From Microbacterium sp. B35-30 (GTDB lineage Bacteria; Actinomycetota; Actinomycetes; Actinomycetales; Microbacteriaceae), in assembly GCF_010634855.1 (NCBI RefSeq), contig NZ_MWLQ01000011.1:372001-436000 (forward strand): a stretch of DNA of 64,000 nucleotides. Reading direction: 5' to 3'. This document shows, piece after piece, positions 48,890 to 57,453 of this stretch (its first letter is position 1; each line of letters opens with the position of its first letter). The notes beneath the pieces were generated by a model, which made no database searches, was not told the origin of the DNA, and saw only the letters and a program-made list of their open reading frames with translations. The position numbers and the translations under genes are program-made.

Positions 48890-50008
48890 TCAGCGCGCGT
48901 TCGCGGTCGCCGCCACTCGGGTGGTGCGCTCGAGCGCCGTGTCGACGAGTTCGGTGATCAGCTGCGGGTACGACACACCCGAGGCGATCCAGCACTTCGG
49001 GAACATCGAGATCGGGGTGAATCCCGGCATGGTGTTCAGCTCGTTGACATACAGGCCGTCGGCCGTCAGGAAGAAGTCGACGCGGGCGAGTCCCTTGCCG
49101 TCCACCGCCTGGAACGCGCGGATGCCGAGCTCCTGGATCGCCGAGATCTCGGCGTCCGTCAGGTCGGCCGGGCAGACGACCTCGGCCCCCTCACCCCCCA
49201 GGTACTTGCCCTCGAAGTCGTAGAACTCCCGTGTGGTCAGCACGATCTCGCCGGGCAGAGACGCGCGGGCAATCGCGCCCCCGCGGCCCTCGAGGATCGC
49301 CACCTCGACCTCGCGACCGACGATGGCCGACTCGATGAGCACCTTGTCGTCCTCGGCGAATGCCAGTTCCAGGGCTCCCGCCAGCTCGGAGGAATCGTGC
49401 ACCTTCGAGACGCCGACGCTCGACCCCGCACGCGCAGGCTTGACGAACGTGGGCTCACCCAGGGGCGCGGCATCCGCTCGCACACCCTCGGGATCGCTCT
49501 CCCAGCGCGCACGCGTGACCGTCACCCACGGCGACACCGGCACGCCGGCCGCGGCGAGCACGATCTTCATGAAGTGCTTGTCCATGCACAGCGCGGAGTC
49601 CAGGACGCCGCCGCCCGCATACGGGATGCCGAGCGTGTCGAAGAAGCCCTGGACGGTGCCGTCCTCACCGTGCAGCCCGTGGAGGATCGGCAGGACCACG
49701 TCCAGGCGGCCGAGCTCGTCCACGGAGCCGTCGGCACGACGCACCCGCAGCGTCCGGTCGGCGCCACCTTCGGGCCACACGACGCGCGTGCCGTTGTCGA
49801 CGACTTCGGGAAGCCGGTCGGCGTCGAGCGCGAACTTGTCGGGATCGTCGTCTTCGAGGACGAACACGCCGTCGCGGGTGATTCCGATCGGTATCACCCG
49901 GTAACGGTCACGGTCGATCGCCCGGAGCACCCCGCCCGCCGTTGCGGAACTGATCGAGTGCTCGCTGGATCGACCGCCAAAGAGCACCGCCACCGCCGGC
50001 TTGTCCAT
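48890..50008 (-). CDS. ddlA: D-alanine--D-alanine ligase
   Basis: Makes the D-Ala-D-Ala dipeptide of peptidoglycan. ATP-grasp features: VAVLFGGRSSEHSISSATA at the N-terminus, LPILHGLHGEDGTVQGFFD, KPARAGSSVGVSKV, LIESAIVGREVEVAIL, and ARVDFFLTADGLYVNELNTM with the metal-binding Asn/Glu. The ATG at 50008 has AGAGGA upstream and begins the conserved sequence (372 aa); a GTG 15 nt earlier is also in frame. Its first 101 nt overlap the annotated end of gpsA in another frame. Confidence 0.95.
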   Translation of the reverse strand: MDKPAVAVLFGGRSSEHSISSATAGGVLRAIDRDRYRVIPIGITRDGVFVLEDDDPDKFALDADRLPEVVDNGTRVVWPEGGADRTLRVRRADGSVDELGRLDVVLPILHGLHGEDGTVQGFFDTLGIPYAGGGVLDSALCMDKHFMKIVLAAAGVPVSPWVTVTRARWESDPEGVRADAAPLGEPTFVKPARAGSSVGVSKVHDSSELAGALELAFAEDDKVLIESAIVGREVEVAILEGRGGAIARASLPGEIVLTTREFYDFEGKYLGGEGAEVVCPADLTDAEISAIQELGIRAFQAVDGKGLARVDFFLTADGLYVNELNTMPGFTPISMFPKCWIASGVSYPQLITELVDTALERTTRVAATANAR

Positions 50009-51044
50009 TCGTCGTCCTCTCACCCTGGGGGGTGTCGTCGTCTGTTGTGAGATGCGGCGCGATGTCGCGCGGATTCATCGTGCCGTCGAGCACCATCTTG
50101 ACCTGCTCGACGATGGGCATCTGCACGCCCACTTCACGTGCCAGCTGCAGAATGGGCGCGACGGACGCGAGTCCCTCCGCCGTCTGGTTCATCTGCTTGA
50201 CCACATCGTCGAAACGATATCCCTGGCCGAGCAGGCGTCCCGCAGTGTTGTTGCGGCTGAGCGGCGACTGACACGTCGCGATGAGGTCGCCGAGGCCGGC
50301 AAGACCCTGGAGGGTCTCGGGCTGGGCGCCGAACGCGACCGCGAAGTCGGTCATCTCGACGAGACCGCGCGTGATGATCGACGCCTTCGTGTTCTCGCCG
50401 TAGCCCACGCCGTCGACGATGCCGATGGCGACCGCGATCAGGTTCTTGAGCACGCCGCCGAACTCGGTGCCGATCACGTCGGTGTTCACGAACGTGCGGA
50501 AGTACTGGTTGCGGGCGCGGCGGGCGACGGCCTCCGCGGTCTCCTGGCTGGTCGACGAGATTACAGCGGCGGTCGGCTGCTCACGCGCGATCTCGAGGGC
50601 GAGGTTCGGTCCGGAGGCGACCGCGATGCGCGCGGGATCGCAGTGCAGCTCCTGCTCGATCACCTGGCTCATGCGCAGGCCGGTGCGCCGCTCGACGCCC
50701 TTCATCAGCGAGACGATGGGCGCGTCGCTCTGCGCGATGAGCGGCCGCACGGCCTTGAGGTTCTGCCGCACCGCCTGGCTCGGGATCGACAGGTAGACCT
50801 GTTCGGCGCCCTCGAGCGCCTCGGAGAGGTGGTGGGTGGCGTGCATGTCGCGCGGCAGATTGATGCCCGGGAGGTACTCGCTGTTGCGCTTGCCCTCCTG
50901 GATCTCGCTCGCCAGCTCCGGGCGACGCGCCCACATGGTCACGTGCGCACCGCCGTCGGCGAGGATCTTGCCGAACGTCGTTCCCCAGCTGCCCGCGCCG
51001 ACCACGGCGACGCGCGGGCGCGCGGCATCCTGCCTACGGCTCAA
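49908..51044 (-). CDS. gpsA: NAD(P)H-dependent glycerol-3-phosphate dehydrogenase, with unusual C-terminal extension
   Basis: Makes sn-glycerol-3-phosphate for phospholipids. The Rossmann motif GAGSWGTTFGKILADGG (16-32), the catalytic lysine in GGVLKNLIAVAIGIVDG and GLAGLGDLIATCQSPLSRNN are present. TTG start overlapping the plsC end by 11 nt. At 378 aa it is about 35 residues longer than usual; the extra tail (from about residue 342, rich in Gly/Arg) is read through the first 101 nt of ddlA. A run of six G on the plus strand (50027-50032) sits just before an out-of-frame TGA at 50020; one more base there would end the protein at 341 aa. The tail may therefore be a frameshift artefact or real variation. 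Confidence 0.92.
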   Translation of the reverse strand: MSRRQDAARPRVAVVGAGSWGTTFGKILADGGAHVTMWARRPELASEIQEGKRNSEYLPGINLPRDMHATHHLSEALEGAEQVYLSIPSQAVRQNLKAVRPLIAQSDAPIVSLMKGVERRTGLRMSQVIEQELHCDPARIAVASGPNLALEIAREQPTAAVISSTSQETAEAVARRARNQYFRTFVNTDVIGTEFGGVLKNLIAVAIGIVDGVGYGENTKASIITRGLVEMTDFAVAFGAQPETLQGLAGLGDLIATCQSPLSRNNTAGRLLGQGYRFDDVVKQMNQTAEGLASVAPILQLAREVGVQMPIVEQVKMVLDGTMNPRDIAPHLTTDDDTPQGERTTNGQAGGGGALWRSIQRALDQFRNGGRGAPGDRP

Positions 51045-51798
51045 GGCGCCCCGTCTCCTTCTGGCCGTGATCGGCCGGGTTCCATCGCTCGGGCGGCGCC
51101 GGCTCCCCGCGCAGCTGCGAGAGCAGCCCGGCGATGTCGGCCATCACCACGTCGGTCGCCTCGACGAGCGCCGACTGCGAGGACGCCCGGCCGACGTAGG
51201 CCGACAGGTCGACCGGGTCGCCGATGACCACGCGCACGCGGCGGCGCAGCGGCCAGAGCTTGAGCTTTCCGTAGCGCGGCAGCACCTGCTGCGCGCCCCA
51301 GTGAGCCATCGGGATGACGGGGATGCCGCCGGCCAGCGCAAGACGGACGGCGCCGGTCTTGCCGCGCATCGGCCACAGGTCCGGCTCGCGCGTGAGCGAG
51401 CCCTCGGGGTAGACGATCACGCCGCGACCGTGCCGCGCCAGGGTCTCGGACGCCTCGAGCGTCGCGCGGGCCGAGGCGGCCGAGGCGGCGCGCGCGACGG
51501 GCACCATGCCGGTCGCCCTCAGGGCCCAGCCCAGCACGGGCACGCGGAACAGGCTCTCCTTCGCCATGAACCGGGGCGCCCGGCCGCTGCGCCACACCGC
51601 CAGTGCGACGACGAGAGGGTCGACCTCACTGAGGTGGTTCGGTGCGAGCACGTAGGCCCCGTCGCGCGGGAGCTTCTCCCGACCGTCGATCTCGAGCTTG
51701 AAGAGCAGGCTGAGCAGGGGCACCACGATGGCCGCGAGCGGCCAGAAGACGCTCGGACGCGTCTTCTCCGCGGATGCGCGCCGGCGTTCCGTCGCCAC
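51034..51798 (-). CDS. plsC: 1-acyl-sn-glycerol-3-phosphate acyltransferase PlsC
   Basis: Acylates lysophosphatidate to phosphatidate. Motif I NHLSEVDPLVVALAVW (H-x4-D), motif II RFMAKESLFRVPVLGWAL, motif III VIVYPEGSLTREPDLWP and motif IV GIPVIPMAHWGAQ are all present. A hydrophobic N-terminal segment (FWPLAAIVVPLLSLLF) should anchor it to the membrane. 254 aa, GTG start 4 nt after murA. Together with the next gene gpsA it serves phospholipid synthesis. Confidence 0.93.
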   Translation of the reverse strand: MATERRRASAEKTRPSVFWPLAAIVVPLLSLLFKLEIDGREKLPRDGAYVLAPNHLSEVDPLVVALAVWRSGRAPRFMAKESLFRVPVLGWALRATGMVPVARAASAASARATLEASETLARHGRGVIVYPEGSLTREPDLWPMRGKTGAVRLALAGGIPVIPMAHWGAQQVLPRYGKLKLWPLRRRVRVVIGDPVDLSAYVGRASSQSALVEATDVVMADIAGLLSQLRGEPAPPERWNPADHGQKETGRLEP

Positions 51799-51802
51799 CG
51801 GG

Positions 51803-53185
51803 CTATCCGATGACGTCGAAGTCGGCGCCGAGCATGTCGAGCTTGGCGAGGAACTTCTCGTAGCCGCGGCGGATGATGCCGACGTTGCGCACGATCGACT
51901 GCCCCTCGGCCGCGAGTGCCGCGATCACATAGCTGTACCCGCCGCGCAGGTCGGGGACGACGACGTCGGCGCCGTGGAGCGCGGTCGGGCCGTTGATCAC
52001 GGCGGCCTGCTCGAGAGCGCGGCGGGGAACGCGGCGTCCGGCGGTGTCGAGACCCTGAGGGTGCACCACGATGTCGGCGCCCATCTGGTTGAGCGCGTCG
52101 GTGAAGCCCAGACGGTTCTCGTACACCGTCTCGTGGACGGTCGAGGTGCCCTCGGCCTGCGTCAGCGCCACGATCAGGGGCTGCTGCCAGTCGGTCATGA
52201 AGCCGGGGTGCACGTCGGTCTCGACGACGACGGGCTTGAGCGCGCCGCCGCGGCGGAACTGGATGCCGTCCTCCCGGACGTCGAACCAGCCTCCGGCCTT
52301 GCGGAACACATTGAGGAAGGTCAGCATCTCCTGCTGCTTCGCCCCGCCGACGAAGATGTCACCGTCGGTGGCGAGAGCGGCGCAGGCCCAGGACGCGGCC
52401 TCGTTGCGGTCGAAGATCGCGCGGTGGTCGTAGCCCTGCAGGGTGTCGACGCCCTCGATGAGTATCACGCGGTTGGGCTCGTACGAGATGATCGCGCCCA
52501 TCTTCTGCAGCACCGCGATGAGATCCATGATCTCGGGCTCGATCGCGGCGTTGCGCAGCTCCGTCGTGCCCTTGGCCTTGACCGCCGTGAGCAGCACCTG
52601 CTCCGTCGCGCCGACACTCGGGTACGGCAGCTCGATGTTCGCGCCGTGCAGACCGTTCGGGGCGGTGATGCGAATGCCCTCGTAGCTCTTGTCGACGACC
52701 GCGCCGAACGCGCGCAGCGCGTCCATGTGGAAGTTGATAGGCCGGTCGCCGATGCGGCAGCCGCCGAGGTCCGGGATGAGCGCCTCGCCGAGCAGGTGCA
52801 GCAGCGGTCCGCAGAAGAGGATCGGGATGCGCGACGCTCCGGCGTGCGCGTCGATCTCTTCGAAGTGGGCCGACACGGCGCCGCTGGGGTCGAAGTGGAA
52901 CGTGCCCTCCTCGTCACCCTCGTCGACCCGGACGCCGTGCACTTCGAGCAGCGAGCGCACCACATGCACGTCGCTGATGTCGGGGACATCGCGGAGGGTG
53001 CTCGCGGTCTCGCCGAGAAGGGCCGCGACCATCGCCTTGGTGACGAGGTTCTTCGCACCCTTGACCTCGACCCGACCGGTGAGCGGCCGCCCGCCTCTGA
53101 TCGCGAGGACTTCTCCGGTCACTTCCTGTTCCTCCGCTTCGGCGGCTTTGCTCTCGCCGGCGGCGACATTCAGAAGTGGCTTCAT
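51803..53185 (-). CDS. murA: UDP-N-acetylglucosamine 1-carboxyvinyltransferase
   Basis: First committed step of peptidoglycan synthesis. GAKNLVTKAMVAALLG (43-58) carries the conserved Lys-Asn pair, and the catalytic cysteine is C143 in DLGGCRIGDRPINFHMD, so fosfomycin could in principle bind. Further motifs are GATEQVLLTAVKAKG, DVHPGFMTDWQQPLIVAL and DLRGGYSYVIAALAAEG. The ATG at 53185 with GAGGA upstream is chosen; the frame is open for 69 more codons through the leuD-murA gap. The N-terminal 25 residues are an acidic extension. 460 aa. Confidence 0.95.
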   Translation of the reverse strand: MKPLLNVAAGESKAAEAEEQEVTGEVLAIRGGRPLTGRVEVKGAKNLVTKAMVAALLGETASTLRDVPDISDVHVVRSLLEVHGVRVDEGDEEGTFHFDPSGAVSAHFEEIDAHAGASRIPILFCGPLLHLLGEALIPDLGGCRIGDRPINFHMDALRAFGAVVDKSYEGIRITAPNGLHGANIELPYPSVGATEQVLLTAVKAKGTTELRNAAIEPEIMDLIAVLQKMGAIISYEPNRVILIEGVDTLQGYDHRAIFDRNEAASWACAALATDGDIFVGGAKQQEMLTFLNVFRKAGGWFDVREDGIQFRRGGALKPVVVETDVHPGFMTDWQQPLIVALTQAEGTSTVHETVYENRLGFTDALNQMGADIVVHPQGLDTAGRRVPRRALEQAAVINGPTALHGADVVVPDLRGGYSYVIAALAAEGQSIVRNVGIIRRGYEKFLAKLDMLGADFDVIG

Positions 53186-53261
53186 CCGGGTGGTCCTCAC
53201 TTGGTGTGCACGAGGGGGCTTGAGAGGGTCGCGCGCCCGGGTTGTGGGCGCACGGCCCGGC

Positions 53262-53882
53262 TTACGGGACGGGGAGTGTCCGCGGCCGCCACGCCTCTCG
53301 GCGAGCCTCGAACTGCGCGATCTTGTCTTCGTCACGCAGCGTGAGCCCGATGTCGTCGAGCCCTTCGAGAAGCCGCCACCTAGTGTAATCATCGATCTCG
53401 AAAGCGAATTCCAGGCGCTCCGCGGAACTCGACGCCGGGTCCCCGATCGTCGCGGTGCGCGCCGAGAGGTCCACCGTCATGGCCACGCCGGGGTTCGCTT
53501 CGATCGCCGCCCACGCGGCTTGCAGGTCCGCCTCGGAGATCACACCGGCCACGAGCCCCTGCTTGCCCGCGTTGCCACGGAAGATGTCGGCGAACCGCGG
53601 GCTCAGCACGACCTTGAAGCCGAAGTCGCGCAGCGCCCAGACGGCGTGCTCGCGGCTCGAGCCCGTGCCGAAGTCCGGCCCGGCGACGAGGATGCTCGCT
53701 CCCGCGTAGACCGGCTGGTTGAGGACGAATTCGGGGTCCTGGCGCCAGCTGGCGAACAGCGCGTCCTCGAAGCCGGTCTTGGTGACCCGCTTGAGGTACA
53801 CCGCGGGGATGATCTGGTCCGTGTCGACCGCGGACCGCTTCAGCGGGGCGGCGATGCCGGTGTGCGTCGTGAACGCGTCCAT
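53262..53882 (-). CDS. leuD: 3-isopropylmalate dehydratase small subunit
   Basis: Swivel subunit of isopropylmalate isomerase in leucine synthesis. It starts [20 protein letters not shown] and has [36 protein letters not shown] and [19 protein letters not shown]. 206 aa. The ATG lies one base after the leuC stop. Confidence 0.96.
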   Translation of the reverse strand: MDAFTTHTGIAAPLKRSAVDTDQIIPAVYLKRVTKTGFEDALFASWRQDPEFVLNQPVYAGASILVAGPDFGTGSSREHAVWALRDFGFKVVLSPRFADIFRGNAGKQGLVAGVISEADLQAAWAAIEANPGVAMTVDLSARTATIGDPASSSAERLEFAFEIDDYTRWRLLEGLDDIGLTLRDEDKIAQFEARREAWRPRTLPVP

Positions 53883-53883
53883 G

Positions 53884-55356
53884 TCAGGCCTCCGAACCCT
53901 GGGCAGCGGCTGCGACAGCCGTGGGAAGATCGCTGGGGCTGGCCAGACGGCCCATGACGGCGGTCGCCGCGGCGACAAGGGGCGACACGAGGTGCGTGCG
54001 CCCGCCCTTGCCCTGCCGGCCCTCGAAGTTGCGGTTGCTCGTCGAGGCGCAGCGCTCGCCCGGCGCGAGCTGGTCGGGGTTCATGCCGAGGCACATCGAG
54101 CAGCCGGCGAAGCGCCACTCGGCGCCGAACTCCTGGAACACCTTGTCGAGACCCTCGGCCTCCGCCTCGAGGCGGACGCGCGCGGATCCGGGGACGACCA
54201 TGACGCGCACCCCGTCGGCCTTGCGGTGGCCCTGGATCACCGACGCGAACGCCCGGAGATCCTCGATGCGGCTGTTGGTGCACGAACCCATGAAGACGGC
54301 GTCGACGGGCACCTCCTTGAGCGGGGTGCCGGGGGCGAGGTCCATGTACTCGAGGGCACGCTCGGCCGCGGCCCGCTCGTTGGCGTCGGCGAAGTCGGCG
54401 GGCGACGGCACGGCGCCCGACAGCGACACGCCCTGCCCGGGGTTGGTGCCCCACGTGACGAAGGGCTCGAGCTCGTTCGCATCCAGGAACACCTCGGCGT
54501 CGTACGCCGCGCCCTCGTCGCTGGGCAGCGTGCGCCAATAGGCGACGGCATCCTCCCAGTCCTGACCCTGCGGCGCGTGCGGGCGGCCCTTGACGTAGTC
54601 GAAGGTGATGTCGTCGGGCGCGATCATGCCGGCGCGGGCACCGGCCTCGATCGACATGTTGCACATCGTCATGCGCCCCTCCATCGAGAGGGAGCGGATC
54701 GCGGAGCCGCGGAACTCGAGCACGTACCCCTGCCCGCCGTTGGCGCCGATCTTGGCGATGATCGCGAGGATGACGTCCTTGGCGGTCACGCCCGGCTTCA
54801 GCTCGCCCTCGACCGTGATCGCCATGGTCTTGAAGGGCTTGAGCGGCAGCGTCTGAGTGGCCATCACGTGCTCGACCTCGCTGGTGCCGATGCCGAAGGC
54901 CATCGCGCCGAACGCGCCGTGCGTCGAGGTGTGGCTGTCGCCGCACACGACGGTGATGCCGGGCATGGTCAGGCCCAGCTGGGGACCCACGACGTGGACG
55001 ATCCCCTGCTCCTTGTCGCCCAGCGAGTGCAGGCGCACGCCGAACTCCTCGGCGTTGCGGCGCAGCGTCTCGATCTGCGTGCGGCTCGTCAGATCCGCGA
55101 TCGGCTTGTCGATGTCGAGCGTCGGGGTGTTGTGGTCCTCGGTGGCGATCGTGAGGTCGAGCCGGCGCACCGGACGGCCCTCGGCGCGCAGGCCGTCGAA
55201 GGCCTGGGGGCTCGTCACCTCGTGCACCAGATGCAGGTCGATGTAGATGAGGTCCGGCTGGCCGTTCTCGCCGTGGACGACGACATGGTCGTCCCAGACC
55301 TTCTCTGCCAGAGTGCGGGGGCGGTCGGGGATGCCGGACGCGTCGGTGATGCTCAT
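53884..55356 (-). CDS. leuC: 3-isopropylmalate dehydratase large subunit
   Basis: Aconitase-type [4Fe-4S] subunit. Cluster cysteines are in [14 protein letters not shown] and [15 protein letters not shown]; other motifs are [40 protein letters not shown] and [14 protein letters not shown]. The ATG at 55356 gives the family N-terminus (490 aa); an upstream in-frame start would add 12 residues. The 150 nt before it were examined for a leucine-rich leader or T-box and none was found. Confidence 0.96.
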   Translation of the reverse strand: MSITDASGIPDRPRTLAEKVWDDHVVVHGENGQPDLIYIDLHLVHEVTSPQAFDGLRAEGRPVRRLDLTIATEDHNTPTLDIDKPIADLTSRTQIETLRRNAEEFGVRLHSLGDKEQGIVHVVGPQLGLTMPGITVVCGDSHTSTHGAFGAMAFGIGTSEVEHVMATQTLPLKPFKTMAITVEGELKPGVTAKDVILAIIAKIGANGGQGYVLEFRGSAIRSLSMEGRMTMCNMSIEAGARAGMIAPDDITFDYVKGRPHAPQGQDWEDAVAYWRTLPSDEGAAYDAEVFLDANELEPFVTWGTNPGQGVSLSGAVPSPADFADANERAAAERALEYMDLAPGTPLKEVPVDAVFMGSCTNSRIEDLRAFASVIQGHRKADGVRVMVVPGSARVRLEAEAEGLDKVFQEFGAEWRFAGCSMCLGMNPDQLAPGERCASTSNRNFEGRQGKGGRTHLVSPLVAAATAVMGRLASPSDLPTAVAAAAQGSEA

Positions 55357-55510
55357 TGCTTGTCGTTCTCCTCTGTGGGACTGTGCCCGCATGGGGTGGG
55401 GCCCGCGACGAACTCCGCGACGAGAGAGGCCTGGAAACTAGGACTCGTCGCGGCCGCTAAGGAGAAGGCGAGCGATCCGCACGGGCCCAGATTACCACTC
55501 GCGCGGACGA

Positions 55511-55556
55511 CACCGGGTCGCGCCCGACGTCGGTGGACGTCCGGCGCGACCCGGTG
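55511..55556. terminator. Terminator hairpin after terC
   Basis: CACCGGGTCGCGCCCGACGTC (55511-55531) pairs with 55536-55556 with one mismatch over 21 bp and a GGTG loop. It starts 7 nt past the terC stop and separates terC from leuC. Confidence 0.8.
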
Positions 55557-55563
55557 CGCGCAA

Positions 55564-56634
55564 TCAGCGGACGTCGTCCCGCGGCTGCTCGACCGTCGGC
55601 GGCGTGCCCTTCTCGTCGGCCACGAGGGCGGCCGCGGCATCCGCGTTCGCCGCCTTCTTCTCGCGCGAGGACGCGATGACGCTCGCGATCGTCGCCACCG
55701 CCATCGAGACCACGATGACGCCGAGCGACATCCAGGTGGAGATCTCGGGCGCCCACTCGATGGGCTCGCCGTTGTTGATGAACGGCAGCTCGTTCACGTG
55801 CATCGCGTGGAAGACGAGCTTCAGGCCGATGAAGGCGAGGATGAACGCGATCCCGTAGTGGAGGTAGCGCAGGCGGTCGAGCAGGTCGCCCAGCAGGAAG
55901 TAGAGCTGGCGCAGGCCCATGAGAGCGAAGATGTTCGCCGTGAAGACGATGAACGCGCTCTGGGTGATGCCGAAGATCGCCGGGATGGAGTCGATCGCGA
56001 ACAGCAGGTCGGTCACGCCGATCGCCGCGAACACGATGATCATCGGCGTCCACATCTTCTTGCCGTCCACGACCGTGCGGACCTTCGCGCCGTCGTAGTG
56101 ATCGCTGATGTCGATCGTGCGACGGAGCAGCCGCACCACGAAGTTCTCCTGCTTGACGTCGGAGTCGTGGTCGCCGCCCGGGAACGCCTGCCGCCACGCC
56201 GTCCACACCAGGAACGCGCCGAAGATGTAGAAGACCCAGCTGAACTGCTCGATGATCGCCGCTCCCGCGAGGATGAACAGGCCGCGCAGCACGAGCGCGA
56301 TGATGATGCCCACCATCAGCACCTCCTGCTGGTAGCGGCGCGGCACCGCGAACTGCGACATGATCAGCACGAAGACGAACAGGTTGTCGATGGACAGGCT
56401 GTACTCGGTGAGCCACCCGGCGACGAACTGGCCGGCATACTCCGGGCCGGCGATTATCCACATCAGCCCCGCGAAGAGCAGCGCCAGACACACGTAGAAG
56501 ACGACCCACAGGGTCGACTCCTTGGTGGAGGGGATGTGCGGGCGTTTCAGGATGATCAGCAGATCAGCCAGGAGGATCAGGGAGAGGATCACCAGGGATC
56601 CGATTTCGAACCACAGCGGGAGTTCGAGGTCCAT
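55564..56634 (-). CDS. terC: TerC/Alx family integral membrane protein (Mn exporter type)
   Basis: 356 aa with seven to nine predicted helices (for example LVILSLILLADLLIILK, STLWVVFYVCLALLFAGLMW, EVLMVGIIIALVLRGLFILA and MIIVFAAIGVTDLLFAIDS). The paired acidic motifs SIDNLFVFVLIM and DLLFAIDSIPAIFGIT are the TerC family hallmark. The C-terminus is a hydrophilic tail. Characterised relatives (Alx, MeeF/MeeY) export manganese and help metalate secreted proteins; tellurite resistance is the historical name. The manganese riboswitch candidate upstream supports that role. ATG with AAAGG upstream. Confidence 0.9.
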   Translation of the reverse strand: MDLELPLWFEIGSLVILSLILLADLLIILKRPHIPSTKESTLWVVFYVCLALLFAGLMWIIAGPEYAGQFVAGWLTEYSLSIDNLFVFVLIMSQFAVPRRYQQEVLMVGIIIALVLRGLFILAGAAIIEQFSWVFYIFGAFLVWTAWRQAFPGGDHDSDVKQENFVVRLLRRTIDISDHYDGAKVRTVVDGKKMWTPMIIVFAAIGVTDLLFAIDSIPAIFGITQSAFIVFTANIFALMGLRQLYFLLGDLLDRLRYLHYGIAFILAFIGLKLVFHAMHVNELPFINNGEPIEWAPEISTWMSLGVIVVSMAVATIASVIASSREKKAANADAAAALVADEKGTPPTVEQPRDDVR

Positions 56635-56664
56635 TCAGGGCCTTTCGAAGGGGGCGTACAAGCG

Positions 56665-56795
56665 GGGTCGGTCGAAGCCGAAAGTCTCTCCCCCGCCGGC
56701 CGAGCGGCCTGCGGTGCACACCCGGGGTCGCTCTGTCGGGACCCGTGATGACGGATGCGCGGTATCGGGATACTCCCTCTCGCTCGCAACAGAAT
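56665..56795 (-). ncRNA. Candidate yybP-ykoY manganese riboswitch in the terC leader
   Basis: Reading the minus strand, GAGAGGGAGTATCCC (56781-56767) matches the GGGGAGUA-type loop and AGACTTTCGG (56687-56678) matches the AGACcUUug-type loop that together build the Mn2+ site of this class. About 80 nt of GC-rich pairing lies between them, and the element ends about 30 nt before the terC start. TerC/Alx genes are classic targets. Boundaries are approximate; no covariance model was run. Confidence 0.62.
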
Positions 56796-56883
56796 ACAGG
56801 GTGGGGATGCCGGGTCCGCGTGCCGTGAGACGATCCCGCCAGTGCGGACACTGACACGGTGAGAGACAATTCGGAGGATGGGC

Positions 56884-57453
56884 ATGCCCGACGACGACCT
56901 GCCGCACGGCGCCACCGGCGACGCCGAGCTCGTGGTGCTGGCCGCGGGCGGGAGCGAGCACGCCTTCCGCACGCTTTACCGGGCTTATGTGCGCCCGGTG
57001 TACTGGATGGCGCACGGGCTGGTCGGCAACCCGGCCGACGCCGAGGAGGTCACCCAGGAGACGTTCCTCGTCGCCTGGCGAAAGCTCCCCGACCTCGAGC
57101 TCGCCGGTGACTCGCTCCTCCCGTGGCTGGCGACGATCTGCCGGTTCCAATCCGCCAACCGCGTGCGCCGGCAGCGACGCGACCGCGTGCACACCGCGGC
57201 GGCGGCCGACGAGGAGCTCCCGTCGACGGTCGACGTCGAACAGCAGGTGATCGACGAGCGGCTCGCCGACGCGATCCTGCGGGAGGTCGCCGGCCTCGGC
57301 GAACTCGATCGCGCCATCTTCCGGCTGTGCGCCACCGAGGGCTACGCCTACCAGGCCGCCGCTGACGAGCTCGGCGTCGCACACGGCGTCGTCCGCAACC
57401 GTCTCTCCCGTATCCGCACCCGGTTGCGGACCGTCGTGAAGGAGAGCACATGA
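56884..57453 (+). CDS. RNA polymerase sigma factor, ECF type
   Basis: 189 aa. Region 2 is FRTLYRAYVRPVYWMAHGLV...DAEEVTQETFLVAWRKLPDL, and region 4 has LGELDRAIFRLCATEGYAYQ and AAADELGVAHGVVRNRLSRI. The ATG at 56884 lies six bases after GGAGG; the ATG at 56878 directly abuts it and is less likely. The DUF4349 gene overlaps its stop by ATGA, indicating a sigma/anti-sigma-like pair. No ECF promoter copy was identified with confidence. Confidence 0.9.
   Translation: MPDDDLPHGATGDAELVVLAAGGSEHAFRTLYRAYVRPVYWMAHGLVGNPADAEEVTQETFLVAWRKLPDLELAGDSLLPWLATICRFQSANRVRRQRRDRVHTAAAADEELPSTVDVEQQVIDERLADAILREVAGLGELDRAIFRLCATEGYAYQAAADELGVAHGVVRNRLSRIRTRLRTVVKEST

Noticed and set aside
55357-55510. Leucine attenuator or T-box before leuC
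   Set aside because: No leucine-rich short ORF and no T-box sequence or specifier stem could be found in the leader.
53719-56748. A 1009-codon open frame on the plus strand opposite leuC and terC
   Set aside because: Antisense to genes with unmistakable motifs; no recognisable domain and repetitive charged sequence.
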